Source: Aquila chrysaetos chrysaetos (Eukaryota > Chordata > Aves > Accipitriformes > Accipitridae). From it: a stretch of 64,000 nucleotides of DNA. The position numbers and the translations under genes are program-made. Positions 14,785-28,500 of the stretch are shown here, in pieces. Every line of letters starts with the position of its first letter. Positions within the stretch are counted from its first letter, which is position 1. The stretch spans positions 1,364,001-1,428,000 of the forward strand of contig NC_044004.1 in NCBI RefSeq assembly GCF_900496995.4, written 5' to 3'. Below the pieces are notes generated by a model. It saw nothing but the letters and a program-made list of their open reading frames with translations, made no database searches and was not told the origin of the DNA.

Positions 14785-14880
14785 AGGCAGGGAATGCTGA
14801 GTCTAAATAGTGAGGTGCTTATGTCCTGCTGCACACAACATTAAGGAAATCATTAATGAAAGACTGGATCCAATTCATAG
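14785..14880 (-). repeat. CR1-flanking repeat, copy A
   Basis: This 96-bp stretch abuts the 3' end of the CR1 at 14872-15656. It aligns without gaps to 57024-57119, which abuts the 3' end of another CR1 in the same orientation; I count 80 of 96 identical positions. The last 8 or so bases belong to the CR1 tail, so about 88 bp are outside the canonical element. It could be a 3' transduction, an unusual CR1 subfamily tail, or a remnant of a duplication or older repeat. Confidence 0.75.
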
Positions 14881-15656
14881 AAGCACAGAATGGTTTGGGT
14901 TGGAAGGGACCTTCAAAGACCATCTAGTCCAACTCGCCTTCCATGGGCAGGGACATCCTTCACTACATCAGGTTGCTCAAAGCCCCATCCAACCTGACCT
15001 TGAACACTTCCAGGGAAGGGGCATACACAACTTCTCTGGGCAAACTGGTCCAGCATCCCACCACGCTCATCGTAAAAAGCGCCCAATCTAAATCTACCTG
15101 CTTTCAGTTTAAAACCGTTATACCTTGTCCTGTCGCTACAGGCCCTGGTAAAAAGTCTCTCTCTGTCTTTCTTATAAGCCCCCTCTATATACTGAAAGGC
15201 CGCAATAAGGTCTCCCGGAAGCCTCCTCTTCTCCGGGCTGAACAACCCCAACTCTCTCAGCCTTTTCTCATAGCAGAGGTGTTCCATCCCTCTGATCATC
15301 TTCGTGTCCCTCCTCTGGACCTGCTCCAACAGGTCCATGTCTTTCCTGTGCTGAGACCCCAGAGCTGGACGCAGCACTGCAGGGGGGTCTCACGACAGCG
15401 GAGCAGAGGGGCAGAATCCCCTCCCTCGACCTGCTGGTCACACTTCTGATGCAGCCCAGGATACAGTTGGCTTTCTGGGCTGCGAGCCCACATTGCCAGC
15501 TCATGTCCAGTTTTTCACCCACCAGTATCGCCAAGTCCTTCTCCGGAGGCAGGGCTGCTCTCAATCCCTCCATCCCCCAGTCTCTTCTGACACTGCGGAT
15601 TGCCCCGATCCCGGTGCAGGACCTTGCACTTGGCCTTGTTGAACCTCATGAGGTTA
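14872..15656 (-). mobile_element. 5'-truncated CR1 LINE, reverse orientation
   Basis: Read on the minus strand this is the 3' 0.8 kb of avian CR1. The plus strand shows the complement of the typical 3' end (ATGGTTTGGGTTGGAAGGGA from 14889). This is followed by the complement of the end of ORF2: the minus translation contains LELGLF-type and EKRRLPGDL segments at 15200-15260 and AEKDLA-type segments near 15530-15545. The match stops at about 15656, just after the GAACCTCATGAGGTT block, which is the 5' truncation point. It is in the same orientation as EXOC6B transcription. The coding frame is interrupted, so it is not active. Confidence 0.93.
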
Positions 15657-18600
15657 TCAACACTGTTGTTATTTTATCAGCACTTGTCCACCTGGGTCTA
15701 AACTTCTCACAGCATTGCTGTGACATGATGCTACTTGGAGGAACCATACTTTGCATGGCTGCTTGTGGACACATGATAGAGGAAACTAGATCACGCAGAA
15801 CACATCACTTGCAGCAAAATCTCCCAAAAGACTGGAGAGTAACAGCCTTTGCTTGTAACGAAACACTTTGAATATTCATTCAAGAATAATGCTTGTGCCA
15901 TGAATGTAACTGCATGTCTTTGCTGCTTAACATTTTATGGTGGCACTACTGATGCAACATTTATTTGAAAAACTGGAAGAGAAAGGAGAAGTTGAAACAC
16001 ATTCAGACATACTGATTTAAGGCTCAGATAAACTGCCCTCCAAGTGACCTAAGAAGTGCCATCTGTTTGGCTTAAAGAGAAAAATAGAGGAGTCAATGTA
16101 TAGAGTAACTTGATCTGTTAAGATTATTTACTATCTAATCACTAACATTACTTTATGGGAGTGCTTCCAGTGGCAGGACCCAGGAACTGAAGCCAGGCAA
16201 ATTCCCATTAGGAACAAGGCAGGGTTTTGCAAGCAATAAGAGTAATCCGTTGGTAATAACGAATCGAGAAAGACAAACTTTCCATCACAGCATCTTTCAC
16301 AATGATGCCTAATCTCAACTTGAAGTTGTACCTGGCTCAAGCAAAGGTCACAGCCTTGATTCAAGAATTTATGATCTGTATTGTGCAAACGTCAGAGTAA
16401 ATAAATTAATTCACCCTAGAACACTGTCAATGAAAGGAATGCTACTCAGATAGTTAGGACGGGAGGCTGTCCATGCCTGCCTTCAACAGCACTACCTGAA
16501 CCAACGCAAGCCAGAGCAGCCCTTGGTCGGGAAAGTGCTGAGTCCTGAATGGAGCAGCAGCCGGGACTATGCAGCAGCATGCCCAAAACCCCATAAGCTT
16601 CCCTGTTCTCCATGGCTGAGCCAAATTGTACCACGGATTTAGAAAGCCAGGTGCAGTAGGACAGGCTCCCACAAACAACAGCCTGCAGGGAAATCCACCT
16701 TTGCTGCCCATGAGGAAGAGACCCGGAACTGAAAGAGGATTTCAGGGAAACAGAAGAGCCCAAGACACCATTTCCAGGACAGCTATGGAAAAGTGGGATT
16801 TGTAACCACTGGTTGATCAGCCACCACACCACGGTCACCTCTCTCAATGCTGCAGGGTAGCCTTCCAGGGAGGGGGAGGAACAATAAAATAACATTTAAA
16901 AATCCGTATTTAACATCAGGTTTGTCCAGCTATCAGAAAGCTTCACCAGTCCTCAGGCAAAGCAGGCACCTTCCGCAACAACAAAAAATTTGATTAAAAG
17001 CATTTTGAACTGACTCAAGAGCTGAGTAAAAGCACCCCCACTTTACATTCCTTAATGTCTAGTATGTGGATATTTATACTTCTTACAACGTATCTAGCTC
17101 TAATAGGCTAATCAAAAAAACACTTATGAGAAATCCAAAAGATGGAAGGCAGAGATAGGAAAATATTTCATTTCCTCCATCAACTACATATCAGGATACA
17201 GCAGGGTCTGAAAGCAAGCATTTAATGCACAGCAAAAAGAACATAGAGTTGCTTAGGTCAATTTTTTCCAGACCTACAAAGGCTTTTGCAAATTCAACTT
17301 GTAAAATTTGTTCCAGAAAAGGCAAGAAAGCAGGGAAACTCTAGCTGCACAACAGCCTCTTCTGTATGGAGCAACAATCTCTCGTTGCTGCTAGCACCGA
17401 AGAGGAACGGCACCCAATCCGAAGGCTGCAAATCCACCCGCATCCACCAAGAGCATGACAAAAGAGGGGAAAAATTAAATCTGCATGGTTCTGTAGTATA
17501 ATTAAGCAGCAAGCTGACAGCAAGTTTTCTTGCTGGCAGTTTTCAGATGAAGCTAGCTAAGAATAATGCCCCTAAAAACCATGCTTTGACAAACAAAAAT
17601 TGAGATAGTGACTTCAGTGCATTCATTAGCAATCCACATCGCCTAATTTTGTTTTCTGGATCCATTGGGTGAGATCCAGCTAAAACACTACAGCCACAAG
17701 CATAGTAATATGTAGCACTAGACTGATAGGGCAGATCTACAGAGCAATGTAGGTGGTACTTTGACCGGACTATTCCGCTGACCAAAAGCAGTTACCTATT
17801 TTAGGGCTGCTCTTGTGCAACCTTTAAACAAAGGTACCATTTAGGTGCCTTGGTCCAGGCGCTGAGCTTCATTGTTCCACCTCCATCTCTATGATCTCAG
17901 CAGTAATCTCTTCAACCTTATCTCTCCCCATCCCAGACAGCTCCCAGGCTCAGTCTCCCCTTGCTCAATGCTCCCCAAGCAGAACCCTGGGACCCACCAC
18001 TCAGACTTTATAAAACATCACAACAAATAGCATGGATGTAGAAGCACCACTTGCTCATCACTGCTCTGAGCTTGCACAGTTGCAAGCCTCCAGCAATAGA
18101 TTTCAAAACCAGCAAGCTATTTCAAAATGTAAGCAGCTCATTATTTTTTTTTAAATGCATTTAACAGAATTACTCTAAAAAAAAAAAAAAAAAACCAAAA
18201 CACACAAGTGCATTTAATGGAGTAACACTAATAGTCCCAAATGATGGAGAGCACCTCTCAAGGGTTCCTAGAGAGTTTTCGGACTTCAGCTTCATGTGCT
18301 ACTCAAAACACAGCTATCGCTAAGGCAGAACAAAGCAACTCTCTACAGCTATTTAGGACAGGAAGTGAAGGATGCTGTGTCCAACTGATAGTGCAAAAGG
18401 AATTTTAAAAAGGCAACATGTAATGTCTCAGGCCTTGAGCCAATTTGCTTCAAAGGACCTTGGTGTCCCCAAAGGGGAAATTAAGAAGAAAAAAAACACA
18501 CACGTAGAAAACAAAGAAATTATGCACAAAGCTTTTCTATTTTGCAGGGTGCTTTGCCTCCAGCAACGAGCCGTACACGATGGACCACATGCAACGCTGC

Positions 18601-20008
18601 GCTCTTAAATCTGTTCTTCAGCCCCGGGGCTGCAGAGCTGCTCGTTATCACGCGACCCAGACGTTTCCAGGCCAGGAGGGGCTATCGTGGCCATCGGATC
18701 TCCTTCATAAACACATGCTATAAAGCAGCCCAGCAATTCCCAAAGCAGGCGGAATCGTTCTGAGGTTACTACATCCACGAACGCCTAATCCAGCCCAAAT
18801 AGGGTGCACACAAACCGCTTCCTCTGTGGGATTTAAATCATTTTGCAACTCTATCATCATTTTAGTCAGGGAAACAGGAAGGCAAAGGGTGCTGGATTAG
18901 AACAGGGGATCTTCTCTGTGGCTATATCCCCTCCCAACACACCTTCCATATATTTGGTTTGTGATCCTTTTGGGTAAGACTGATTTCCCTTGTGATAATC
19001 CAGCAGTGCCCCAACAGAAGAGCAGTTTGCCAGATGCGTATCATTACTCTACACAGTAAATGAACCCTCTTATCCCAGGGTATTTTCCCCACAAAGATCA
19101 GCTTGCAAAGCCACTTCACCTCCAAGCCAACACACAGCAAAGGTGGCAGCAGACAGCAACCACCACCGAGGGACTTTCGTGAACCACATCCTGCGGAAGA
19201 GATTTAAGCCCCATCCCACATGAAGATTAAAGAGCCAAACCCCATCTCATATATTTACACCTTTGGCTTGTCAAAATATGGGAGCTGTTCAGCAGCAGTT
19301 TAGAAGTCTTCCTTTAGAGGAAAAAATAAAGTCCTGACTTTTCCTGTTTGGGAAGTGGGCAAGGGGAAAAACACCGTAGTATGCTGGTTCAATGTAAAAA
19401 AAAGAAAAAGGAAAAAAAAACCACACACACGGCACAGGATGTGTAAAAATAGGGCTCCTGATTAGATCGGGACAATCAACTATGAGTCCCACCTTCTCGG
19501 CTTGTAAAGGGACTTGTCCCTCTCGCCCGCCCCATGCCAGCAGCCGCCCGGGCTTGCACACTCCATGTGGGAACGCCAGCCAAAACGGGTGCCTTGCAGC
19601 ACAAAGATATATGAATTTAAGGCATATTTCAAAGCTTTGAAAGGACCCACTGGTTTCCTTAAGATCAGTTTGATGCCAGTCAAGGACAAATTAAAGCAGG
19701 TCCTGCCTTTACAGAAGACCTTGGGTTTGGACTGAAGTCCCGGTGAGGCAGTCTGCCTATCAAAAGAAAACTATCCACGGGGACCCTAGATAGTAAAGGA
19801 CAGACCGCAGCTACAGTGAAGCCCATTCCCCATGCCACAGGGCAGGTGTGCAACCCTAGCATGGCTCAGGGAGAGATGGTATAGTATATATACATCAGGG
19901 ACACAGCAACAAAATTTGGGAGCTCCTGGTTTTGTCCATCTACAAACCTGAATCAGGTCCCCAAATCATCCCTTGGCTTTCCCAGCCCACCTTATCCATC
20001 CTGGCTGT

Positions 20009-20100
20009 GGAGGAAAAAAAAAAAGAAAAACAAAAAAACCCAAACAAAGAAACCCAAACCAACCAAAAAAAACAACCACAAAAGCCAAAGAAACAGCAAA
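20009..20100. repeat. A-rich low-complexity tract
   Basis: About 90 bases almost free of T and G on the plus strand, made of A runs broken by CC and CCC (AAAACC-like and AAACCC-like steps). This is low-complexity sequence and the source of lysine-rich spurious frames. Confidence 0.8.
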
Positions 20101-23100
20101 CTCCCCATATAATCTCTCCCCACGCGGTTCCCAAGCATACAAGTGAACAGACACACAGGTCACCAGAGCAGTTGCACGGAGGTGGCCGCTCGCACACGCG
20201 TGCTCCCCCACCCACCCCTTGGGAACGGCTATTTTCAGCTAGTTCAGACAGTGAAGCTCACGACTGAGGAATTATCTTTACACGGCTGTAGCTGCTTCAA
20301 GCATGAGCTGCTCTAAAAATACAATCCACATTAAGGAGACTCAAAAAAGCATGCCAAGAGCTCATTAAAGATCAGCAGAAAGCCTGTCTAAGTGAAAAAC
20401 AGCCTTCCAGCTTGTGCTTCAGCCTGCAAACAAGGATGGGGAGGACTTCAGAGAAACATCATCTACTGAAATTTCACGTGGGAAAAGCACACCTCCGAAG
20501 CCAAGAGCAGGGTCAGCCTCCGCAGCACCTGCAGACAATGGCCAAAATATATATACATAATATATATACATGTAGACATGAGGTTTATATGTAACAGCTG
20601 GAAACCACAAAACTTGGAGCAGGTGCAAAACTTGGCAATTGATTGCATTAAACAAGTAACAGGACAAACAAGGAGGTAACGCTATGGATTAACCTAATGA
20701 ATGATCACTGCTGTGGTCTTAAGAAAATAAAAATAAAACTGCTACTGTCCAGGAAATAAAAGGGGAGGAGAAGCATTCACTTGAAGGGCCTGCAGCAGAG
20801 ATTTAACAATCTAGTTGTATAAAACCATATACATAACTTGATAGAAGAGGGAGGCCATGAGTCACGATGTCAGAATTGAACAGTTCCGCTTGTGTCCAAT
20901 TCCTCTTGACGGAAGAGGAAACAACCCACCAGGAATGGGGAAATGCCTGGAATGCCTCATTATTTTAAAGATGCAAATGCGCTTTAAAAAGAATAAAAAA
21001 TAAAAGCAACCTGTTTGCCCTCACATTCATTAAATGCCTCAGAGTATTGGTTTAGTGGTGTCAGACCGATTGGTTCCAGAAAGGCAATTATTTCTGAATT
21101 TGAAATAGTTTGTGTGTCACAGCATAGGAGAGTCAGTCTATCTAGTCTCATACATGGACCACCAAGAGATGCTGGAAAGTATGAAAAAGTCCCACAACAG
21201 ACAGATGCAGGAGAGTTTGTGGTGAGCAATGGGTCCCAAGGACCTCACACAGATGTCCCTGTGACATCTCCCGTGCACAACTGCTTTATCTTTGAATTTT
21301 CATGTTGCTCAGTTTAAATGACACCTCCTGAACACCACAAATTAACAGACCAATAATTACCAACCCTGCCAGAATGAACATACAGACCAGCCTGCAAGCT
21401 TCCAGAAACACACCTACTTCTTTCCCTCCTGCCAGACGGTGGGCAAGCAGACCATAAATCATATATTTAAAACTCAAAAAATCTTTCAGAGAACACATTC
21501 CAAAATGCAATTACCCTAAATACAGCACATTTTTATTGTGCATCTCTGCCAATGTTAAATCACTGGATTTTTCATGGCATTTTTCAGTTTCTGGATGGGA
21601 ATTTATCTGTTTGTATTATCCCTCTCCACCTAGGAGAGCGAGCTTCTCCAAAACTCCTGGCCAATCACACACCAAAAATAAACAAATTGCTCCTTTATTA
21701 TACCTTTTCTGAGCAAACACAGTAAAAAAAACTCTAAAGCTTTGACATTTAGTAATGTGCTTCTGCTGGAAAACCATTAACACCCAGCCCACTACAGCAA
21801 TATCAGCTAAAGGACTGGATGCAAACATCCCATTCACACAGACATACTGCAAGTAGTGGCCAAGAAATACTGAAAAAACACAGATTTTAGTGAAGAAAGT
21901 CATCCCTGGGCAACAGTTCACTCAACTGAAAATAGGACAATAGTGTTTTTCTATATTTTGCCTTCCCGAACCAGCTCACATTTCTAATGTGTAAGAGTGG
22001 TTATCACAGTGTTTATTGGGTTTTCAGTCCAGTCCCCAGTGAGCATATGGTCAGGTCACAAAACCCTCTCACTGGACACAGTAATTGCTGGTGATTTCAG
22101 CAGAGACCAATGGAGACCGTGTTATCAGCACCCCTGGGACAGCCTTCGGTCTTTGCACTGATGGGGCCAGGCTGGAGCATCTGCACAGTCCCTGCCTGGT
22201 TGTATTTCTCTTAGCCAAGGAGAGAGTTGCAGACCGCAGGGATGCTAGCATCAAACCTTCACAAATTCAGAGAACTGAGGAAAAATACCTTTATATGCAA
22301 CAGCTGAAGAAATGCTTTAAGATACCTCACAGTCCTGTGACTTTTCATGTATTTTGCTAGTTCTCCCAAGAAATAGAGCAGAAAATGGGGATATTCACAC
22401 TGCTTGCAGCGATAAGAGTGCTGCATCTGTCAATTTATTCAGCAGAGCTGCAGCTGCAAGCCCTGTGGAAGGGGATGGTCCCCCAGAAGACTGAGTGACA
22501 GACATCAGACAGAAAAAGACCTGCTAAAGCACTCCTGTCACACAGATTATGCAGAAGGATATAAACACCCTGGTTTTTTAACTAGCCTTTGCAGGACTGC
22601 TCCTTAGAACCTTACAACATAATGTACTGCTAGCCTAAGATACAGAAAGCAGCATTCTCCTCTTCTGACTTATTCCACTCCAACATGAAAAAAAACTCAC
22701 AGCCTTTCAGCAAAGCACATTTGTTTGAATTTATGCATGTGTACTTTGTATAGAGAAAATGCACATAAAATAAACTAAGCTGGGGGCAATTTAATCTGAA
22801 CAGCAGTTTCAGCTTGCTTTCTGCAGCTTTGTGTTTTGTTGCTTAAGAAGGTTGAGAAATCACCCGCCAGGCAGTCTTGCTGCTCTCACCACAAACTCCA
22901 TAGCTGAGGCTGAGCTTGGACACGGATCTCAGAGGAAACATCTTCTCAGTCAAGACTTGGAAGCACAAGGAGACAATTAACAGCACATTTTGGGGCTATA
23001 AGCATCGCAGCATTCAGCTAGCAGGTGAAACGTTCAGACAATCTCAATCTCAAGAGGTGATTTCCTTTCTCTGGACCTCTCTCCTACCCTGTCTCATCTT

Positions 23101-24977
23101 TCAGCATTGACTTCCCTTCTCCTCAGGTCCTCTCCCCCCACTCCTGCCTGCCCCACGGAAAGCAAGCTGAAGATCTGAGGGTGCTGAGCCCTGCAGCACA
23201 GAGGCTGCGGGCAGAGCAGTGGGTACATGCCTAGTCCTTAGATCCAGCACGTATCACAAGTTACAGAGGGTGCAAATACAAAAGCAACTGGATTTCTACA
23301 AGAAATTCCCGCTGGCAGTACCTTTCAAGTGCTCTGTTCCCATCAGGACTCTTTGTTTTGGATTATATTCTCATCTTGACAAGGAGCTTTATTTTTGTGT
23401 ACACTGCCAGACACTCAAAGGCAAGTTATTTTTCAAATAAACGTCACTTGGGCCGAGCCAGGTTGAATCTCAACTTGCACTTCCTGCTTTTATTTCCAGC
23501 TTCCATTTATTTTTCTGTCCTCACCACTGCTCGCAGCCTCTGCACTGCAGTTTTATCCACATGTGTAATTAAACATTTTTAACATGGTTTTGTTATTATT
23601 ACCTCTTAAAGATTTAGGACTTTGACTACAATCAGGGAGCATAACAGGCACTTAAGCACCTATGTCCCTCATATTTTGCCCTTCTAACTTAATTGTCATT
23701 TATTATTGTTACTTATAGTTTCCAATAAAAATGAAAGCACTGCCTAACTAGCCCAGTGTGGATTAGTTAACCTCAGACTCTAACTGAGCATCCTGCGTAT
23801 TACACTTCAGATGAATCTGTACCAGACCCAAATCTGAGCATCAGCACTAAAAATGCTCAAGAAAAAATAACTGTGATTATGCTTTTAACCTGCATGACCA
23901 AAATCTTGTGCTGGACAAGACACAGAGATCCATTCAAGAAGGGCAACCTAAAGAAACCAGCCTGAAGTCCAAACAAAGCTGCACGCTGCATCCCAGCTAC
24001 AGGGCATTTCCCAGTGTTTTGGATCTAGTCGTTAGAAAACCAGGGTTTGACCTCACCTATATCTCCAACAGACAGCTGTTTTTAAGGAAAATAACAAAAC
24101 ACAACTTCACTTCAAGGTTATTTTGCATGGATTTCTATTATTTGGGAGAATCAGAGAGGAATGAAGTTAGATTGCATTTCCCAGGAGAGAATGTTTTGTT
24201 CTTAACTTCAGACTTCCATATAGTTAGTTTAAAAAATAAAATCAAGCAAATGGACAAATGAAGATTAAGTGCAGACAAATAAATGGACAGCAGGTCCATA
24301 CAATTATAATACAAGAACTGGTGGGTTTTTTCCTATTACAGCTATTTTTGCCAAAAGAGTGAACTCCCTTTAAGACACACAATAGTATGTGAGGCTTTTA
24401 CAAAAACACAAACACCCCTGACATATTTTACTGCAATCCGTGGATGTGTCATCTACCAAGTTCCCTTCCAGCACCTATTTTGGAATTCTCTCCAAAATAA
24501 AGTACATGCAAGTTTGTCTGGCACGCAACAATTCATGGCACAATACCAACAAAAGATGTTCATTTTTAGTTGCTGCTTCCGAACCAAGAAGCAAGCAAGC
24601 AGGACCAACATATGACAGAGTATATAGAAAGAAGTTGTTGGTTTCGTGGAGGTTTTTTTGTCAATGGATAAATTCAAAACAAAGACCTTGTTCTTAACAA
24701 CACAATTTCACTACAAAAAGTTGCCAGCCGGTAATAGAAGGTGGACACAGAGGAACCACCCACCTATTAGTATTGCATGGCCCCAGACCTGCTTTGGCTT
24801 ACAAAAAAAAAAATAATTCTATCAATAATTATTATTTTATTTGTATCCTGCCTGTGTTACCCCACTGATAGCAGGCGGTCTCAACCACCACAGCATGCAT
24901 TTTTGGTCACCCGTGGGTGCCACACAGATTCCCAGGGACTGTGAGAGAAATCCACACCTGCAGCACAGACCACAAGT

Positions 24978-25018
24978 ACAGGACAAATTGGAAAACTCCA
25001 ATTTCCAGTTTGTCTTGT
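24978..25018. repeat. Imperfect inverted repeat (hairpin)
   Basis: Arms 24978-24994 and 25002-25018 are reverse complements except for two positions (one is a G-T wobble), around a 7-base loop. No terminator or RNA gene context is recognised. It may be a chance palindrome or the end of an unrecognised element. Confidence 0.5.
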
Positions 25019-25226
25019 CTAGAACATAAGTGTCCCCATCTATTCGGGCCAACACAATATACACTTCCCAGCCCAGCTACAGCATTTCCAGCTTGCACTG
25101 GGAAGAAAAAAAAGAAAAAAAAAAATCTTACCAGGACCACAACATGCCGTGCTGTGCTACCAATTCAGAGGAGCGACCACAAAGATAACTGTCACTACAG
25201 GGCTTTAGCCTCTGTTGCTTTGTTTT

Positions 25227-25546
25227 ATAGAATCATAGCATGGTTTAGGTTGGAAGACACCCTCAAAGATAATCTAGTCCAACTCCCCTGCACTACATCA
25301 GGTTGCTCAAAGCCCCATCCAGCCTGACCTTGAACACTTTCCAGAGATGGGGCATCCACAGCTTCTCAGGGCAACCTGGTCCAGTGTCCCACCACCCTCA
25401 GCTTAAAAGATTTCTTCCTTACGTCCAATCTAAATCTACCCACTTTCAGTTTAAAACCGTTGCCCCTCGTCCTGTCACCACAGGCCTTGGTAAAAAGTCT
25501 CTTGCCATCTTTCTTATATGTCCCCTTTAATATATTGAAAGGCCAA
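25227..25546 (-). mobile_element. 5'-truncated CR1 LINE (short), reverse orientation
   Basis: The plus strand starts with the complement of a CR1 tail and 3' end (ATAGAATCATAGCATGG at about 25229). It runs through the conserved CATCAGGTTGCTCAAAGCCC block at 25298 and the CTTACGTCCAATCTAAATCT block at 25421. The match is lost after the TATATTGAAAGGCC block at about 25546. Only about 320 bp of the 3' end remain. Next to it (24.7-25.2 kb) no matching flank like the one at 14785 is seen. Confidence 0.93.
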
Positions 25547-28500
25547 AGAGTCATTTTCCTAAAGAGAAGTTTGCTATAGTCCTGCATGGGAGTGCAGGAT
25601 CTAAGGAGAAGCTCAGACTGGGGTTTCTCTAGCACTTAAATGCAAAGAAAGTCAAATAACATCAAATAATTCTGATGGATTCCACCTAAAACTGGAAGAT
25701 TGATTCAGTTTCAGTGAGAGCACCCAGGACAGAAGAGCAGAAGAAAGTCAGTTACACAGACTGTGCCTTTCCAAGGTGAGCTAGCCAAGCTCCCTGCATT
25801 TTGTTGTAAAGAGCAGACCTTGGAGTCCACACAGCTCATGGTTATGGCTACCCCAAACAGCCAGTTCAATTCCTATGGGCAAAATACTCCCCAGTTTGTG
25901 TTGGGCTACAAGATGCAAACCAGAAGCCATAGCATTTTAACTTGAATTTGAGTTCTGACTTTGAATTATTCAGTTTCCCAGACATTTATTAACTTTTTAG
26001 AATAAAAGCATGATAGCAGCATGTGGGATTATTCAGAACAGGAGGCAAAAGGCAGGTGAACCATCTACCAAGTATTTCTTTCAGAGGCAATAGATGCCGA
26101 GCGCAGCATGGACAGTCAGAGCACTGCCACGCATGTATGTGTTTGCGTACCTACACCAGCCATTCCAGTTATCCTCCAAACTAGCTGGTATTACCAACAC
26201 AACCATGCAGCCACAGTAAACGCTGCCATTTTGCTCGCTAGCTGAAACACTTTTGGCATCTCAGTTCAGTTCTAGAAGAAACTAAGAAGGAAAATGTGTA
26301 TTCCCCAAATGTATCATGTGAAATTCCCAGACTCTCCTTCCAGGACAGATGCTTCAGCTGAAGTTGCTTGGCCAAATACCAGGACAAGTCTGATCTCAGT
26401 TCTTCATGAGAGGACATGGACATTTCACGGACATAACCTATCAATTAACTGCTCTTCTACTGCTTCAAAAGGGTATTGTTGTTAAGCTTAAAAGAATCTA
26501 TAGAAGTAAACAGGCAAAATCACAAGACACTGAAGAATGACCATCCATCAGGACAGAGACTGTCCTCGTGACAGTGCACAGCACAGCTGGGCTCTTGCTC
26601 CCGGTCCGGGTCTTCAGCTCCAGTGGAACATGTTTTGTTCTCACAGTCCTGCATCTTTCCTGCAGCACAGGAAAGTGACTGTAACCTTGAAAAGCCCCAT
26701 AGACAAACACGTTACTTCACCCTGAAGCCACAGAAAGTCTCTACAGGTGTACATCATTTTGAACAAAGGAAAACTCTCTGATTTGAGAGAAAAATGGTTC
26801 CAGAAGATTCACAATGAATTCATGGTGAGCAGATCTCCAGCCTCCTTTTAAGATGTGATTAGCAATGAAGTCTGTAAGCTTAAAGGGTTAATCTGGGATC
26901 ATATGTCCTTACCGAAGAAGCTGAGCATGGAGCTTCTATTTCTACCAAAGGCAACATCTCACTTGCGCAGGAAGACCCCACGAGATTGGTTTCTAAGCCA
27001 AGACCACATGTAAATTCACTCTGAATTTAAAAGCCACCAGCTTCCTCCATTTCCACCTCAAGACCAGATCACTCATTCAGCCTGTTCACCTAACATCCCA
27101 TAACCTGCACCAGCATTCTGCTCTTGGACCTTGTCCCAACCCTGGCCAAACCCTTCTTACTCGCACACAATCATAACCACCTCACCGGCTCCGTGTCCTC
27201 CAGCAGTCTCCCACTGCAGGGCACAAGCTCTGGTTGTCTTCTCCACACCTGCACAGGCCACCCAGCTCAGCTTCACCATACCAACTTATAAAGGAAGCAT
27301 CAGATTATGTTAACTGTCAGGAAAAGACAAGCTGAGAACAATACCAATATATTTAACAGCCTTTCAAGAAGGGCATAGTTTCTCTAACAAAGTCAGATTA
27401 TAATCTTTTGGTGTCCAATTTTCTCTAAATTGGGCAGACAAAGAAGGAAAAGGATTCACGAGATGGTTCAACTGTCTTTACTCTCTCTAGCTCCTAACAA
27501 CCATCCACCCAGAGGGAAAGCAAAGGCTAGCTTATGAACAGTGATATTTGGAAAATATTCTGTTAATAGGTACCATCTTCTGGGAGATTGCATCTACTGG
27601 TAAGGAAGTTCACATCCACTCGGGCCTTGAGACATCAGCCTGAAAGCAAAGTCTACAGACATGTCCATCACCCGAAACGCTGCGAAGAGCTGCCTCCACA
27701 TTTCCAGCAACTTATCTTACTTTCAAGCTTTTCATTACTCAGCAGAGAGGGGAAAAAATGCTCCTTACACTCATCTTTTCCTTTTTTCTTCCTCTTGGAT
27801 GGCCACAGGAAAAAAAAAAAAAAAACACACCAAAAAAAACCCACCACTTGGCTTCTCAGTGAACCTTTTATGGAAGACCTGGCAAATCTCTTAACAACAC
27901 TGACAGATTTTAAGGAGGAGATTTTGTTTGCTCGCTCTTGTGAGCCTGAAACCCAAAGCAGGCGCATAGCTAAGCATCCGTCACAGCCACACACCCTGCT
28001 CCGCTGTGTCAGTATCCTTGGCCCTAACATCCGCAGAAGGTACTGCATGGGGGGAGTGCAGCCAGCTAGCAGCTTGGGAGAGATGTTTGGAGCTTTATTT
28101 GTCGCAGAAAGGGAGGCAAGGAATTACTTCAGCTCTGAGATGGAAAAAAAAAAAAGCTCCTCTGGGATGCATATAAATAATCAGCAGGCTGGCCCAGGGA
28201 GAGAGGTGCAGAGGAGGGATGAGGTTATTGCGGCTCTACCAGCACCCTCACCCTCTTGGCAGAAAGAGTGAAGCACAGCATCTCCAAAATGAGCAGCAGC
28301 AACCGTGCGGACACCTGAGCTCAAGGAGTCACGTGTCGGTTCTGGATTTTCGGGAACACAAGAAACACTTTCTTTCACTGGGACAGCAGCTGATTATGAG
28401 TCTAAGACACCCAAGCCACAGCTCATCACACAACTCTTGAGCTAAATCCTCATCTATTAATACACCCAAGGGCAGATCCTCAGGCTTCCTCCTCACCCAG

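Larger units (their letters stand above)
15657..25226. other. EXOC6B intron 1 segment without genes
   Basis: No gene, RNA gene or clear transposon is recognised. Features seen are an A run at 18177-18194, an A/AC-rich patch at 20009-20100, an AT-rich near-tandem (ATATATACATA twice) at about 20547-20570, an imperfect hairpin at 24978-25018 and an A-rich patch at 25105-25127. Confidence 0.55.

Noticed and set aside
27588..28271. 227-codon plus-strand open frame in EXOC6B intron 1
   Set aside because: It passes through two A-rich low-complexity stretches, has no recognisable domain, signal or repeat pattern, and lies in an intron with no splice context. It is treated as a chance frame.
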